Positions 1-8,223 of a stretch of 64,000 nt of DNA are shown here, piece by piece. Every line of letters starts with the position of its first letter. The first letter of the stretch is position 1. Origin of the DNA: Tranquillimonas sp964472855 (GTDB lineage Bacteria; Pseudomonadota; Alphaproteobacteria; Rhodobacterales; Rhodobacteraceae). The position numbers and the translations under genes were made by a program. The notes under the pieces were generated by a model. The model had not been told where the DNA came from, made no database searches, and saw only the letters and a program-made list of their open reading frames with translations. The stretch covers positions 1-64,000 of the forward strand of contig CAYYMJ010000006.1 in the NCBI GenBank assembly GCA_964472855.1, in the 5' to 3' direction.

Positions 1-605
1 TGGACAAATTCACCAATCTGACCGGGATCGCGGCGCCGATGCCGCTGGTCAATATCGACACCGACATGATCATCCCGAAGCAATTCCTGAAGACGATCAA
101 GCGCTCGGGTCTGGGCGCCAATCTGTTCGACGAAATGCGGTTTGACCGTGAGGGCAACGAAATCGAGGGTTTCGTCCTGAACCAGCCCGCCTATCGCAGC
201 TCTGAAATTCTGGTGGCCGGTGAAAACTTTGGCTGTGGTTCCAGCCGGGAACACGCGCCGTGGGCCCTGTCCGATTTCGGCATCCGCTGTGTCATCGCGC
301 CCAGTTTTGCCGACATCTTCTACAACAACTGCTTCAAGAACGGCATGCTGCCCATCGTTCTGCCGCCCGAGCAGGTGGACCTGCTGATGAAGGATGCCGA
401 AAAGGGCTCGAACGCGCGGATGCAGGTCGACCTGGAATCGCAGACCATCACCACCTCGGACGGCGCGGTCATCGGCTTTGACATCGACCCCTTCCGCAAA
501 CGCTGCCTGCTGGAAGGTCTCGACGATATCGGGCTGACCATGGAAAAGGCCGCCGCGATCGACACGTTCGAGGCGGCGGCGGCGCAGGCGCGGCCCTGGG
601 TCTGA
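1..605 (+). CDS. leuD: 3-isopropylmalate dehydratase small subunit, missing only the first base of its start codon
   Basis: Small subunit of isopropylmalate isomerase, which works with LeuC to convert 2-isopropylmalate to 3-isopropylmalate in leucine synthesis in the cytoplasm. The window opens with the last two bases of the start codon: tg is followed in frame by Asp-Lys-Phe-Thr-Asn-Leu, so the protein is about 201 residues, the usual LeuD length. The swivel-domain signature GCGSSREH is at about residues 78-85. A strong terminator follows at 628-664, so leuD ends its transcription unit. leuC is expected just upstream but lies outside the window. leuB is about 4 kb downstream in the same direction. 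Confidence 0.96.
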   Translation, partial: DKFTNLTGIAAPMPLVNIDTDMIIPKQFLKTIKRSGLGANLFDEMRFDREGNEIEGFVLNQPAYRSSEILVAGENFGCGSSREHAPWALSDFGIRCVIAPSFADIFYNNCFKNGMLPIVLPPEQVDLLMKDAEKGSNARMQVDLESQTITTSDGAVIGFDIDPFRKRCLLEGLDDIGLTMEKAAAIDTFEAAAAQARPWV

Positions 606-627
606 CCGACACCACATCTGGTGTGCC

Positions 628-664
628 AATCGGGCCGCTCGACAAGAGCGGCCCGATTTCGTTG
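628..664 (+). terminator. Rho-independent terminator after leuD
   Basis: Perfect 13-bp stem (AATCGGGCCGCTC at 628-640 with its complement at 646-658), a 5-base loop GACAA, then a short T-rich stretch. It starts 22 bases after the leuD stop. The rest of the space up to 862 shows no gene; it presumably holds the promoter for the next gene. Confidence 0.85.
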
Positions 665-862
665 CGGTGCTGATGCAAAGCCGCACCAGTTTCTCCACAA
701 AGGCGCCTTAAAATTTGCCCAAGGTTAACAAGGCGTTGAGAACCGAAACGAATGTGGGCAGAAATTGGGCAAGATTGAGGCATCCCGACACAATTCGGGA
801 ATTCGACTTGGAACAAGGCCCCGGCAGCGTATCGGGTCCGTCCATGACGAGGGTTGCAAGCG

Positions 863-1696
863 GTGATTTCACGGCTTTTGAGTGCTGTCGCGCGGGGGTT
901 CCTCGTGCTGCTGCTGGTGGCGACACCGGGGCTGATGGCACCTGGCATATCCGAAGACGGCGCGCAGGTCGTCGTGCTGGTGGCCCTTGCGGCCGCCGCG
1001 ATGACGATGCTGGAATACACCTCGTCCTATCCCTCGCTGTTCGAATTCCGCGACGCCCCGCCCTTTAACCGCATCCGGTTTGCCAACCTGTTCTTCTCGG
1101 TCTTCCTGATCAGCGTGCTGGTGCGCCACACCGTGGACCCGGGGCAGTTGACGCTGCTGGTCACCGCTGTCGGCGACGTGGTCGGGCGGGCGATCGACTT
1201 TCCCTATTCGCCGGTGCGGCTGGTGATCCTGATGCTGCCCGAAGACGCCTCGATGGCCGATGTCGCGCTGGTGCGGTCGGCGGCCGGGCTGGCCTTCACG
1301 ATCTCGACGGCGGCGGTTCTGATCTTTCTGGCCATCGTCCGCCTGACCCGCTGGCCGATGGATTCAGGCAGCTTCAACGTGTGGATCAACCTGCCGACCT
1401 TTGATCCCACCAGCGGCGGAGACGTGGTGGGGCGCCTGTCGCGGGACGGCAGGATTAACGTTGCATTAGGGATATTGCTGCCATTCCTGATGCCGGCGGT
1501 TGTCAACGCGGCCGGGGCACTGTTCGGCCCGATGTCGATTGGCAATCTGCAAACGATGATCTGGACGGTGGCGGCGTGGGCCTTTTTGCCTTCTTCACTG
1601 ATTGCGCGCGGGCTGGCCATGCAACGGGTCGCGGCGATCATCGCCCGCAAGCGGCGCGAAACCACCGCCACAACCGGGGGTCTGGTTCCGGCCTGA
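863..1696 (+). CDS. conserved integral membrane protein, function unknown
   Basis: About 277 residues if the GTG at 863 is used. That start has a good ribosome site (GAGGG at 849-853, spacing 9); a TTG at 854 in the same frame is the alternative. Hydrophobic segments are visible near residues 8-26, 34-50, 72-88, 150-172, 203-226 and 235-255, giving about six membrane spans. The C-terminal tail is basic. I recognise no catalytic motif or named family. It runs into the EEP-family gene that follows with no gap, so the two are probably co-transcribed. The role is unknown. Confidence 0.7.
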   Translation: MISRLLSAVARGFLVLLLVATPGLMAPGISEDGAQVVVLVALAAAAMTMLEYTSSYPSLFEFRDAPPFNRIRFANLFFSVFLISVLVRHTVDPGQLTLLVTAVGDVVGRAIDFPYSPVRLVILMLPEDASMADVALVRSAAGLAFTISTAAVLIFLAIVRLTRWPMDSGSFNVWINLPTFDPTSGGDVVGRLSRDGRINVALGILLPFLMPAVVNAAGALFGPMSIGNLQTMIWTVAAWAFLPSSLIARGLAMQRVAAIIARKRRETTATTGGLVPA

Positions 1697-1716
1697 TTGC
1701 CCTTGCGCTGGCGGCC

Positions 1717-2781
1717 ATGCTGCTGCCGGCAGCGGCCGAGGCCGAGAAACTGCGCATCGCCTTTTACAACACCGATCTGTCCCGCGACGGGCCCGGCCTG
1801 TTGCTGCGCGACATCCTGCGCGACGACGATCAGGCGCGGGCGGTGGCCGCCATCGTCGCCCGGGTTGCGCCCGACATCCTGGTGTTGTCGGCGGTCGATT
1901 GGGATGCCGGCGGCCATGCCATGGCGGCGCTGTCTGGCCTTTTTGCCGCCGCCGGGCATCGCCTTGACCACAGCTTTACCGCCCGCCCCAACAGCGGGCT
2001 GGCCACACCGGCCGATCTGGACGGCGACGGGCGCACCGGTGGCGCGCGCGACGCGCAGGGCTATGGCCGTTTCACCGGGCAGGACGGGATGGTCGTGCTG
2101 TCGCGCTATCCAATTCGCGCCGGCGAGGTGCGCGATTTCTCGCAGCTTCTGTGGCGCGATCTTCCCGGCGGCGACCCGTGGTTTCCGGGCCCCGAGGCGG
2201 CCAGCATCCAGCGCCTGTCGTCCCGGGTCCACTGGGACGTGCCGGTCGAGATTCCCGGCTTCGGGCCGCTGCACCTGTGGATATTCCACGCCACGCCCCC
2301 GGTTTTTGACGGCCCCGAAGATCGCAATGGCCGCCGCAACAATGACGAGGCACTGCTGTGGCTGGACTATCTCGACCAGCGCCTGACCCAGCAGCCTGAC
2401 GACGCGCCCTTCGTGATCGTGGGCGACACCAACGCCGACCCGGTTGACGGCGACGCGCGGCGCACGGCGCTGCTGGACCTGCTGCGCGACCCGCGTCTGC
2501 AGGACCCGCGCCCGATGTCCGACGGCGCGCGCCTTGCCGGGGCCGGCGACCCCGGCCAGCGCGGCGACCCGGCGCTGGACACCGTCGACTGGCCGGAAAC
2601 CGGTGGCGGGCCGGGCAACCTGCGGGTCAGCTATATTCTGCCCGACGCGCGGTTGCCGGTTGCCGGCGCCGGGGTGTTCTGGCCGGCGCCCGACTCCGGC
2701 GATGTCGCCTTACTGGGCCGCGACGGCGACGCCGCCTCGCGCCACCGGTTGGTCTGGGTCGATCTGGACCTGCAGCGCTGA
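1717..2781 (+). CDS. endonuclease/exonuclease/phosphatase (EEP) family protein, probably exported
   Basis: EEP-fold phosphohydrolase of about 354 residues. Visible EEP motifs are an N-terminal AFYNTDL strand, GDTNADP (metal-binding GDxN type) at about residues 235-241, and a C-terminal ASRHRLVWVD (the SxH type catalytic end). The hydrophobic stretch LIALALAAMLLPAAAEA just before EKLRIAF looks like a signal peptide, so the true start may lie upstream of the ATG at 1717. In-frame options are a CTG at 1693 or a GTG at 1576, which lies inside the preceding membrane-protein gene. The substrate cannot be read from sequence; nuclease, sphingomyelinase-like and phosphatase roles are all possible. The last 72 bases overlap the convergent epimerase gene. 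Confidence 0.78.
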   Translation: MLLPAAAEAEKLRIAFYNTDLSRDGPGLLLRDILRDDDQARAVAAIVARVAPDILVLSAVDWDAGGHAMAALSGLFAAAGHRLDHSFTARPNSGLATPADLDGDGRTGGARDAQGYGRFTGQDGMVVLSRYPIRAGEVRDFSQLLWRDLPGGDPWFPGPEAASIQRLSSRVHWDVPVEIPGFGPLHLWIFHATPPVFDGPEDRNGRRNNDEALLWLDYLDQRLTQQPDDAPFVIVGDTNADPVDGDARRTALLDLLRDPRLQDPRPMSDGARLAGAGDPGQRGDPALDTVDWPETGGGPGNLRVSYILPDARLPVAGAGVFWPAPDSGDVALLGRDGDAASRHRLVWVDLDLQR

Positions 2782-3621
2782 GGCGATGGCCGCATCCAGC
2801 GGCGTGTCGACATGATCGGGCAGCAGCCGGGCCAGCGCGGCGCCGTCCAGCCGGTGCGGTTTCGACCACAGATAGCGCATTTCCAGGATACCGCGTGCCA
2901 GCGGCCACACCGGCGACAGCAGGCGGAGGGGCCACCAGTTGAACCGGCTCAGCCGAACCGGACGGCCGGTCACCCGGGCCACGGCCGCCGCCAGCGACCG
3001 CCCCGTCAGGGTCAGTCCGCCATAGGGCAGGTCAGAGAAACGCGGCAACCGGTCGCGACGCTGGGCCAGCGCCACGGCGGCGCGCGCCATGTCGGGCAGA
3101 AAGGCAAAGGCGTGGGCGGCGTCGGGGTCGCCGGGCCAGACCAGCCGCCCCTTGCCGACCTTGGCGGCGATGATCATGTCGAACCAGTTGCCCGAGGCCC
3201 GCGTGTCCAGGAAATCGCCGGCCCGCAAGACGATGGTTTGCACGCCGCTGTCGCGAAAGGCGGCCTCCATCGCGATGCGCACGCGCCCCAGCGGGTTGCG
3301 CGCGTCATGCGGCGTCTCGGACGTCAGGGTGCGGGGCGCGTCCTTGCCGAACACATAGACATTGCCGGGCACGATGACGGTGCTGCCCGCCGCCCGGGCG
3401 GCGGCAATGACCTGTTGCGTCAGCCCCGCCACCTCGGCCGTCCAGCGGTGATAGGGCGGGTTCCAGCCGTTGACGATGATGTCGGCCCCGGCGGCGGCCG
3501 TGGTCAGGTCGTCGTGATCACGGTCGAACAGCCGGACCTGCCAGCCTGCGTTGGTGAAGGCCTGCGCCATGTTGCGGCCGAACCGGCCCGAACCGCCAAG
3601 GACAAGTGCTGTCTGTGTCAT
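2710..3621 (-). CDS. NAD(P)-dependent epimerase/dehydratase family protein
   Basis: Extended short-chain dehydrogenase-like protein of about 303 residues. The N-terminal nucleotide-binding motif is GGSGRFG at residues 8-14. A hydrophobic, Arg-rich C-terminal third follows. The ATG at 3621 is chosen over 3633 because GGAG sits eight bases ahead of it. It is divergent from a LysR-type regulator with an 84-bp space that carries repeated operator-like sites, so the LysR protein probably controls it. The 3' end overlaps the convergent EEP gene by 72 bases. The substrate is unknown. Confidence 0.8.
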   Translation of the reverse strand: MTQTALVLGGSGRFGRNMAQAFTNAGWQVRLFDRDHDDLTTAAAGADIIVNGWNPPYHRWTAEVAGLTQQVIAAARAAGSTVIVPGNVYVFGKDAPRTLTSETPHDARNPLGRVRIAMEAAFRDSGVQTIVLRAGDFLDTRASGNWFDMIIAAKVGKGRLVWPGDPDAAHAFAFLPDMARAAVALAQRRDRLPRFSDLPYGGLTLTGRSLAAAVARVTGRPVRLSRFNWWPLRLLSPVWPLARGILEMRYLWSKPHRLDGAALARLLPDHVDTPLDAAIASALQVQIDPDQPVARGGVAVAAQ

Positions 3622-3651
3622 GTCATGCTCCATTCTGCTGGGTGGAACATG

Positions 3652-3714
3652 TGATATTCACTGTTGCGGTTACATTCCCCAAATCCTGAGATATGATATT
3701 CACAAATGAATATC
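3652..3714. promoter_or_regulatory. LysR-type operator region with repeated TGATATTCA
   Basis: TGATATTCA occurs twice, at 3652-3660 and 3694-3702, 42 bp apart. The second copy forms a perfect inverted repeat GATATTCA-N4-TGAATATC (3695-3702 and 3707-3714) that spans the LysR start codon at 3706. Placement between divergent genes and over the regulator's own start fits autoregulation plus control of the epimerase. Confidence 0.6.
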
Positions 3715-4629
3715 TTGCCCTTCGACTGGACCCTGATCCGCACCTTCCTGGCCGTGGCCGACACGGGTTCGTATTCCGGCGCGGCGCGGGCGTTGGGCAG
3801 CAGCCAGCCGACCGTGGGGCGGCAGGTGCAGCTTCTGGAAGACCAGTGCGGCGTGACGCTGTTTCAGCGCCGGTCGCGCGGGATGGAACCCACGGCGACG
3901 GCGCGCGACATGCTGGCCGCCGCCCGGCGCATGCAGGCCGCCGCCGCCGATCTGGGCCTTGCCGCCGCCGGGGCCGAAACCGGGCTGGCCGGCACCGTGC
4001 GCATCACCGCCAGCGTCTTCACCGCCCAGCGCCACCTGCCCCGCATCCTGGCCGGCCTGCGCCGCGACGCGCCGGCGATCCAGATCGACCTGGTGGCCTC
4101 GGACGAAACCGACAACCTGCTGTTCCGCGAGGCCGACATTGCCTTGCGCATGTATCGCCCCCGGCAGCTGGACATGGTGACCCGGCATCTTGGCAACCTT
4201 GAAATGGGCATTTTCGCCGCCCGCAGTTTTGTCGCGCGCGCCGGCCCGATCACCGACATCAGCCGGCTGATGGAGCACGAGGTTCTGGGGCTGGACCGCA
4301 GCGAACGGCTGATCGAGGCCATGCGCGACTATGGCCTGCCAGTGTCGCGCGACGATTTCCCGCTGCGCTGCGACGACAATGCCGCCTATTACGAGATGAT
4401 CCGGGCCGGGTGCGGCATAGGCTTTGCCCAGAAGGCCACCGGCCGGGCCGATCCTGACATGGTCGAGCTGTTTCCCGAGATGCCCTTGCCCGCGATGGAA
4501 GTCTGGCTGACCAGCCACGAGGCGGTGCGCCACACCCCGCGCGTGCGCCGGGTGTGGGACGCGCTGGCCGCCGGTCTGGCCCCGGTGCTGGTGCGGCCGT
4601 CCGTGGCGGCTGGCGCGACCGGCGCTTGA
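3706..4629 (+). CDS. LysR family transcriptional regulator
   Basis: 307 residues with the usual LysR layout: an N-terminal winged helix at about residues 7-65 (LIRTFLAVADTGSYSGAARA is the helix-turn-helix entry) and a type 2 periplasmic-binding-like effector domain from about residue 90. Length is typical. It is divergent from the epimerase gene, and the space between carries direct and inverted repeats, one spanning its own start codon. The effector is unknown. leuB follows 59 bp downstream in the same direction, but nothing visible ties the two in function. Confidence 0.9.
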   Translation: MNILPFDWTLIRTFLAVADTGSYSGAARALGSSQPTVGRQVQLLEDQCGVTLFQRRSRGMEPTATARDMLAAARRMQAAAADLGLAAAGAETGLAGTVRITASVFTAQRHLPRILAGLRRDAPAIQIDLVASDETDNLLFREADIALRMYRPRQLDMVTRHLGNLEMGIFAARSFVARAGPITDISRLMEHEVLGLDRSERLIEAMRDYGLPVSRDDFPLRCDDNAAYYEMIRAGCGIGFAQKATGRADPDMVELFPEMPLPAMEVWLTSHEAVRHTPRVRRVWDALAAGLAPVLVRPSVAAGATGA

Positions 4630-4688
4630 CCACCGCTGGCGGCCCGGTTACGCCGCGTGCGGTGCACGAGAACAGGGAGCCCGCTGCC

Positions 4689-5786
4689 ATGTCCAATCCG
4701 TCTTTGCTGATCCTGCCGGGTGACGGCATCGGTCCCGAGGTCATGGCCGAGGTGCGCAAGCTCATCGACTGGTGCGCGGCGCAGGGCCTTGCCTTTGATG
4801 TCAGCGAGGATCTGGTGGGCGGCGCGGCCTATGATGCCCATGGCGCGCCATTGTCCGACGCCACCATGGCAAAGGCGCAAGAGGTGGACGCGGTGCTGCT
4901 GGGCGCCGTGGGCGGGCCGAAATACGACACGCTCGATTTCAGCGTGAAGCCCGAGCGCGGCCTGTTGCGCCTGCGCAAGGAAATGGACCTGTATTCCAAC
5001 CTGCGCCCGGCCCAGTGTTTCGACGCGCTGGCCGATTTCTCGTCGCTCAAACGCGACGTGGTGGCCGGGCTGGACCTGATGATCGTGCGCGAGCTGACCA
5101 GCGGCATCTATTTCGGCGAGCCGCGTGGCATATTCGAGGAAGGCAACGAACGGGTGGGCATCAACACCCAGCGCTATACCGAAAGCGAAATCGCCCGGGT
5201 GGCGCGGTCGGCCTTTGAACTGGCACGGCGGCGGTCGAACCGCGTGTGTTCGATGGAGAAGGCCAATGTCATGGAATCGGGGATCCTGTGGCGCGAGGTG
5301 GTCACCGAGGTGCATCAGGCCGACTATGCCGATGTCGCGCTGAGCCACATGTATGCCGACGCCGGCGCCATGCAGTTGTGCCGCCAGCCCAAGCAATTCG
5401 ACGTGATCGTCACCGACAACCTGTTCGGCGACATCCTGTCCGACGCCGCCGCGATGCTGACGGGCAGCCTGGGCATGTTGCCGTCAGCCAGCCTTGGCGC
5501 GCCCATGGCCAACGGGCGGCCCAAGGCGCTGTACGAGCCTGTGCATGGCTCGGCCCCCGACATTGCCGGCCAGTCGAAGGCCAACCCGATCGCCAGTATT
5601 CTGAGTTTGGCCATGGCGCTGCGCTACAGCTTTGAGCGCGGCGACCTGGCCGGGCGGATCGAGGCAGCGGTGGAGGCGGTGCTGGCCGACGGGCTGCGCA
5701 CTGGCGACCTGTTGGGCCCCGACGGCGGGAGCCCGGTGTCGACCGGCGAGATGGGTGACGCGATCGTGGCGGCGCTGAGCGACTGA
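4689..5786 (+). CDS. leuB: 3-isopropylmalate dehydrogenase
   Basis: Oxidative decarboxylation of 3-isopropylmalate to 2-oxoisocaproate, the third step of leucine synthesis, NAD-dependent and cytoplasmic. 365 residues, the family's usual size. GDGIGPEV is at residues 11-18. The Arg residues of SNLRPAQ and of RELTSGIYFGEPRG bind substrate. The Asp-rich signature TDNLFGDILSDAAAMLTGSL is the metal and substrate site. The ATG at 4689 is preceded by CAGGGAG. It lies alone between the LysR gene and ilvE, which converges on it. Confidence 0.97.
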   Translation: MSNPSLLILPGDGIGPEVMAEVRKLIDWCAAQGLAFDVSEDLVGGAAYDAHGAPLSDATMAKAQEVDAVLLGAVGGPKYDTLDFSVKPERGLLRLRKEMDLYSNLRPAQCFDALADFSSLKRDVVAGLDLMIVRELTSGIYFGEPRGIFEEGNERVGINTQRYTESEIARVARSAFELARRRSNRVCSMEKANVMESGILWREVVTEVHQADYADVALSHMYADAGAMQLCRQPKQFDVIVTDNLFGDILSDAAAMLTGSLGMLPSASLGAPMANGRPKALYEPVHGSAPDIAGQSKANPIASILSLAMALRYSFERGDLAGRIEAAVEAVLADGLRTGDLLGPDGGSPVSTGEMGDAIVAALSD

Positions 5787-5827
5787 CACGCGCGAATTGC
5801 ACCGCGCGGGGCGCGGCGCGCAGGAAA

Positions 5828-5844
5828 AGGGGGCGCCGCCCCCT
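5828..5844 (+). terminator. GC-rich hairpin after leuB
   Basis: AGGGGGCG and CGCCCCCT around one base, 42 bp beyond the leuB stop. There is no long T run, so its strength as an intrinsic terminator is uncertain. Confidence 0.5.
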
Positions 5845-5862
5845 CTTCGCGTGCCGCGAATT

Positions 5863-5893
5863 CACCCCCGAGGTATTTTCCGAGCCAAAGAAG
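5863..5893 (+). repeat. dispersed 3'-end motif, copy 1 (GAGGTATTTT type)
   Basis: Begins with five C residues, then GAGGTATTTTCCGAGCCAAAG. It resembles five other intergenic blocks in this window, all next to gene 3' ends (near 13.08, 14.19, 28.42, 37.88 and 39.55 kb). Confidence 0.5.
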
Positions 5894-5923
5894 CGGCCGG
5901 GGCGGTGATTTTGTTTGCGCGTC

Positions 5924-5953
5924 GGGTGGTTCAGGTTTGACGCGAAGCGCCTT
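5924..5953 (+). repeat. possible solo end of the 100-bp repeat element
   Basis: The block containing CAGGTTTGACGCGAAGCGCC closely resembles the right end of element copy B (40571-40600) without the rest of the element. It runs into the ilvE stop codon. Confidence 0.35.
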
Positions 5954-6821
5954 AGCTGCGCACCAGTTTTTCGTAACCGGCGGCGATGTCGCGGGTCAGG
6001 GCGCCGACCTCGAAATTATAGTCGCCGATCTGGCCCACCGGGGTAACTTCGGCCGCGGTGCCGGTCAGCCAGCATTGTTCGAAGCTTTCCAGTTCGTCGG
6101 GCATGATGTGGCGTTCGTTCACCGTGATCTGGCGGTCGCGCAACATGCCGATGACCGTTTGCCGCGTGATCCCGTTGAGAAAGCAGTCGGGGTCGGGGGT
6201 ATGCACTTCGCCGTCGCGGACGAAGAAGATGTTGGCGCCCGTGGCTTCGGCAACGTAGCCGCGATAGTCGAACATCATCGCGTCGGCGCAGCCTTTGGCT
6301 TCGGCCGCGTGTTTGGACATGGTGCAGATCATGTAGAGCCCTGCGGCCTTGGCATGGCTGGGGATGGTTTCGGGGCTGGGGCGTTTCCATTTCGAGATGT
6401 CGAGCCTGGCGCCCTTGAGCTTGCTGTCGCCATAGTAGGCGCCCCATTCCCAGGCCGCGATGGCCAGGCGCACCGGGTTGCGCGCCGAGGCGACGCCCAT
6501 ATCCTCGCCCGCGCCACGCCAGGCGACGGCGCGCACGTAGGCGTCGGAAAATTCGTTGGCGGCCAGCACGCCGGCCTTGGCCTGTTCGATCTGGTCCACG
6601 GTCCAGGGCACCGTGAAGTCGATCATCTGCGCGCTGGCGTGCAGGCGTTCGGAATGGCGGCGGCTTTCGAATATCTTGCCGCCATAGGCGCGTTCGCCTT
6701 CGAATACGGACGAGGCATAGTGCAGGGCATGTGTCAGGATGTGGATATTGGCGTCGCGCCAGTCCACAAACTTGCCGTCCAACCAGATCTTGCCGTCGCG
6801 GTCTGCGTAACTGCCAGCCAT
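5952..6821 (-). CDS. ilvE: branched-chain amino acid aminotransferase
   Basis: PLP fold-type IV aminotransferase that makes leucine, isoleucine and valine from their keto acids with glutamate. 289 residues from the ATG at 6821 (MAGSYADRDGKIW). An upstream in-frame ATG at 6896 would add 25 residues that do not look conserved. The PLP lysine is probably in AKAAGLYM; EATGANIFFV and LTGTAAEVTPV are class IV signatures. It is divergent from the MarR gene across 156 bp containing paired TTGCGC boxes. leuB converges from the other side. Confidence 0.95.
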   Translation of the reverse strand: MAGSYADRDGKIWLDGKFVDWRDANIHILTHALHYASSVFEGERAYGGKIFESRRHSERLHASAQMIDFTVPWTVDQIEQAKAGVLAANEFSDAYVRAVAWRGAGEDMGVASARNPVRLAIAAWEWGAYYGDSKLKGARLDISKWKRPSPETIPSHAKAAGLYMICTMSKHAAEAKGCADAMMFDYRGYVAEATGANIFFVRDGEVHTPDPDCFLNGITRQTVIGMLRDRQITVNERHIMPDELESFEQCWLTGTAAEVTPVGQIGDYNFEVGALTRDIAAGYEKLVRS

Positions 6822-6852
6822 TTGACCCTCTATCGTCGAAGATTTTCCTAAA

Positions 6853-6894
6853 GTTGCGCGACATAGGTCCGAAACGGTCATATAATTGCGCAAC
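6853..6894. promoter_or_regulatory. paired TTGCGC boxes between ilvE and the MarR gene
   Basis: GTTGCGC at 6853-6859 and GCGCAAC at 6888-6894 form an inverted repeat. The right one is a full TTGCGCAA palindrome (6886-6893). The two TTGCGC cores are 32 bp apart, close to three helical turns. Position in a divergent promoter beside a MarR gene makes this a candidate binding site. Confidence 0.45.
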
Positions 6895-6977
6895 AACCGC
6901 CAGATCGGTAACAGACGTCTCTTGGAATGTCAACAAGACTGACATAAAATCACGGGCAAGCAATGAGAGGCCGCCAA

Positions 6978-7487
6978 ATGTCTGACAGCATCGGAGCGCA
7001 GACCGGCAGCGAGAGTCTGCTGTTTCTGACCGACGAACAGCTTCGGCGCGGGATCGAGGCGATGTTCTTTGCCTATCGCGGGTTCACCGCCGACCCCGAC
7101 CGTATTCTGGCCGAGCGTGGATATGGCCGCGCCCACCACCGCGCCATCCATTTCATCAACCGCGCACCGGGCACCACGGTGAACAACCTGCTGGCGATAC
7201 TTGGCGTGACCAAGCAGTCGCTGAACCGGGTTCTGCGGTCGCTGATCGATGACGGTCTGGTGGAAAGCCGCGTCGGCGCGCGTGACAGGCGCGAACGTCA
7301 CCTGCATCTGACCGCCACCGGCACGGCGCTGGAGCAGGAATTGTCGGGCGCCCAGCGCCTGCGCATGCGCGCCGCCTTTCGCGCCGCGGGGCCCGAGGCG
7401 GTTGTCGGGTTCCGCAAGGTTCTGGAAGCGATGATGGACCCCGAGCTTCGGCATCACTATGCCCGGGCATCGGAGGACCCGGCATGA
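6978..7487 (+). CDS. MarR family regulator, PetP-like
   Basis: 169 residues, winged-helix MarR fold. The recognition region is TVNNLLAILGVTKQSLNRVL at about residues 68-87, followed by a wing containing RRERHLHLT. The ATG at 6978 is chosen because GAGAGG lies at a good distance upstream. Its stop overlaps the start of the response-regulator gene (ATGA), so the pair is translationally coupled. This arrangement is known in Rhodobacter capsulatus as petP-petR, upstream of the cytochrome bc1 operon; here no petABC follows. Assignment to PetP rests on family, partner and neighbour, not on tested function. Confidence 0.85.
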   Translation: MSDSIGAQTGSESLLFLTDEQLRRGIEAMFFAYRGFTADPDRILAERGYGRAHHRAIHFINRAPGTTVNNLLAILGVTKQSLNRVLRSLIDDGLVESRVGARDRRERHLHLTATGTALEQELSGAQRLRMRAAFRAAGPEAVVGFRKVLEAMMDPELRHHYARASEDPA

Positions 7488-8182
7488 GCACGCTGGACGC
7501 ACATCTTCTGGTGGTCGACGACGACGCCCGCATCCGCGGGCTGTTGCAGGGTTTTCTGATCAAGAACGGCTTCATGGTCACCGCCGCGCGCGATGCCGCC
7601 CATGCCCGGCGGCTGCTGGCGGGGCTGGAATTCGACCTGATCGTGCTGGACGTGATGATGCCCGGCGAGGACGGCATCGCCTTTACCCGCGAATTGCGCA
7701 AGGATCGGCAGATCCCGGTGTTTCTGCTGACCGCCAAGAGCGAAACCGAAAACCGGATCGCGGGGCTGGAAGCCGGGGCCGACGATTATCTGCCCAAGCC
7801 GTTCGAGCCGCGCGAACTGTTGCTGCGCATCAACGCCATTCTGCGCCGGGTGCCCGCCACAGCCACCGACAGCGCGCCGAAGATCCTGTCGCTGGGCGAG
7901 CTTCGCTATGACATCGAGCGCGGCGAATTATGGGCCGGTCAGGCGCTGGTGCGGCTGACCGCGACCGAAGCCCAACTGATGCGGGTGTTTTCCGCCTGTC
8001 CCGGTGACGTTGTCAGCCGGGCGCGGCTGGTCGAAGACCTTGGCCGGGGCGGCACCGAAAGCCAGGAACGCGCCGTCGATGTGCAGATCACCCGCCTGCG
8101 CCGCAAGATCGAGTCCGACCCCAAGCAGCCGCGCTATTTGCAGACCGTGCGCGGCGCCGGCTATATGCTGGCCCCGGACTGA
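7484..8182 (+). CDS. OmpR-type response regulator, PetR-like
   Basis: 232 residues. Receiver domain 1-120 with acidic pocket D12-D14, phosphoacceptor D56 in LIVLDVMMP and conserved K105. C-terminal winged helix at about residues 135-230 ending VRGAGYML. The start overlaps the MarR stop by four bases. No histidine kinase is adjacent. The homologous PetR of R. capsulatus is needed for respiratory and photosynthetic growth; whether that holds here is inference. Confidence 0.9.
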   Translation: MSTLDAHLLVVDDDARIRGLLQGFLIKNGFMVTAARDAAHARRLLAGLEFDLIVLDVMMPGEDGIAFTRELRKDRQIPVFLLTAKSETENRIAGLEAGADDYLPKPFEPRELLLRINAILRRVPATATDSAPKILSLGELRYDIERGELWAGQALVRLTATEAQLMRVFSACPGDVVSRARLVEDLGRGGTESQERAVDVQITRLRRKIESDPKQPRYLQTVRGAGYMLAPD

Positions 8183-8223
8183 GCGTGGTTGCCCGGCGCG
8201 GCGCCAGTCGATAGCGTCTGGCC

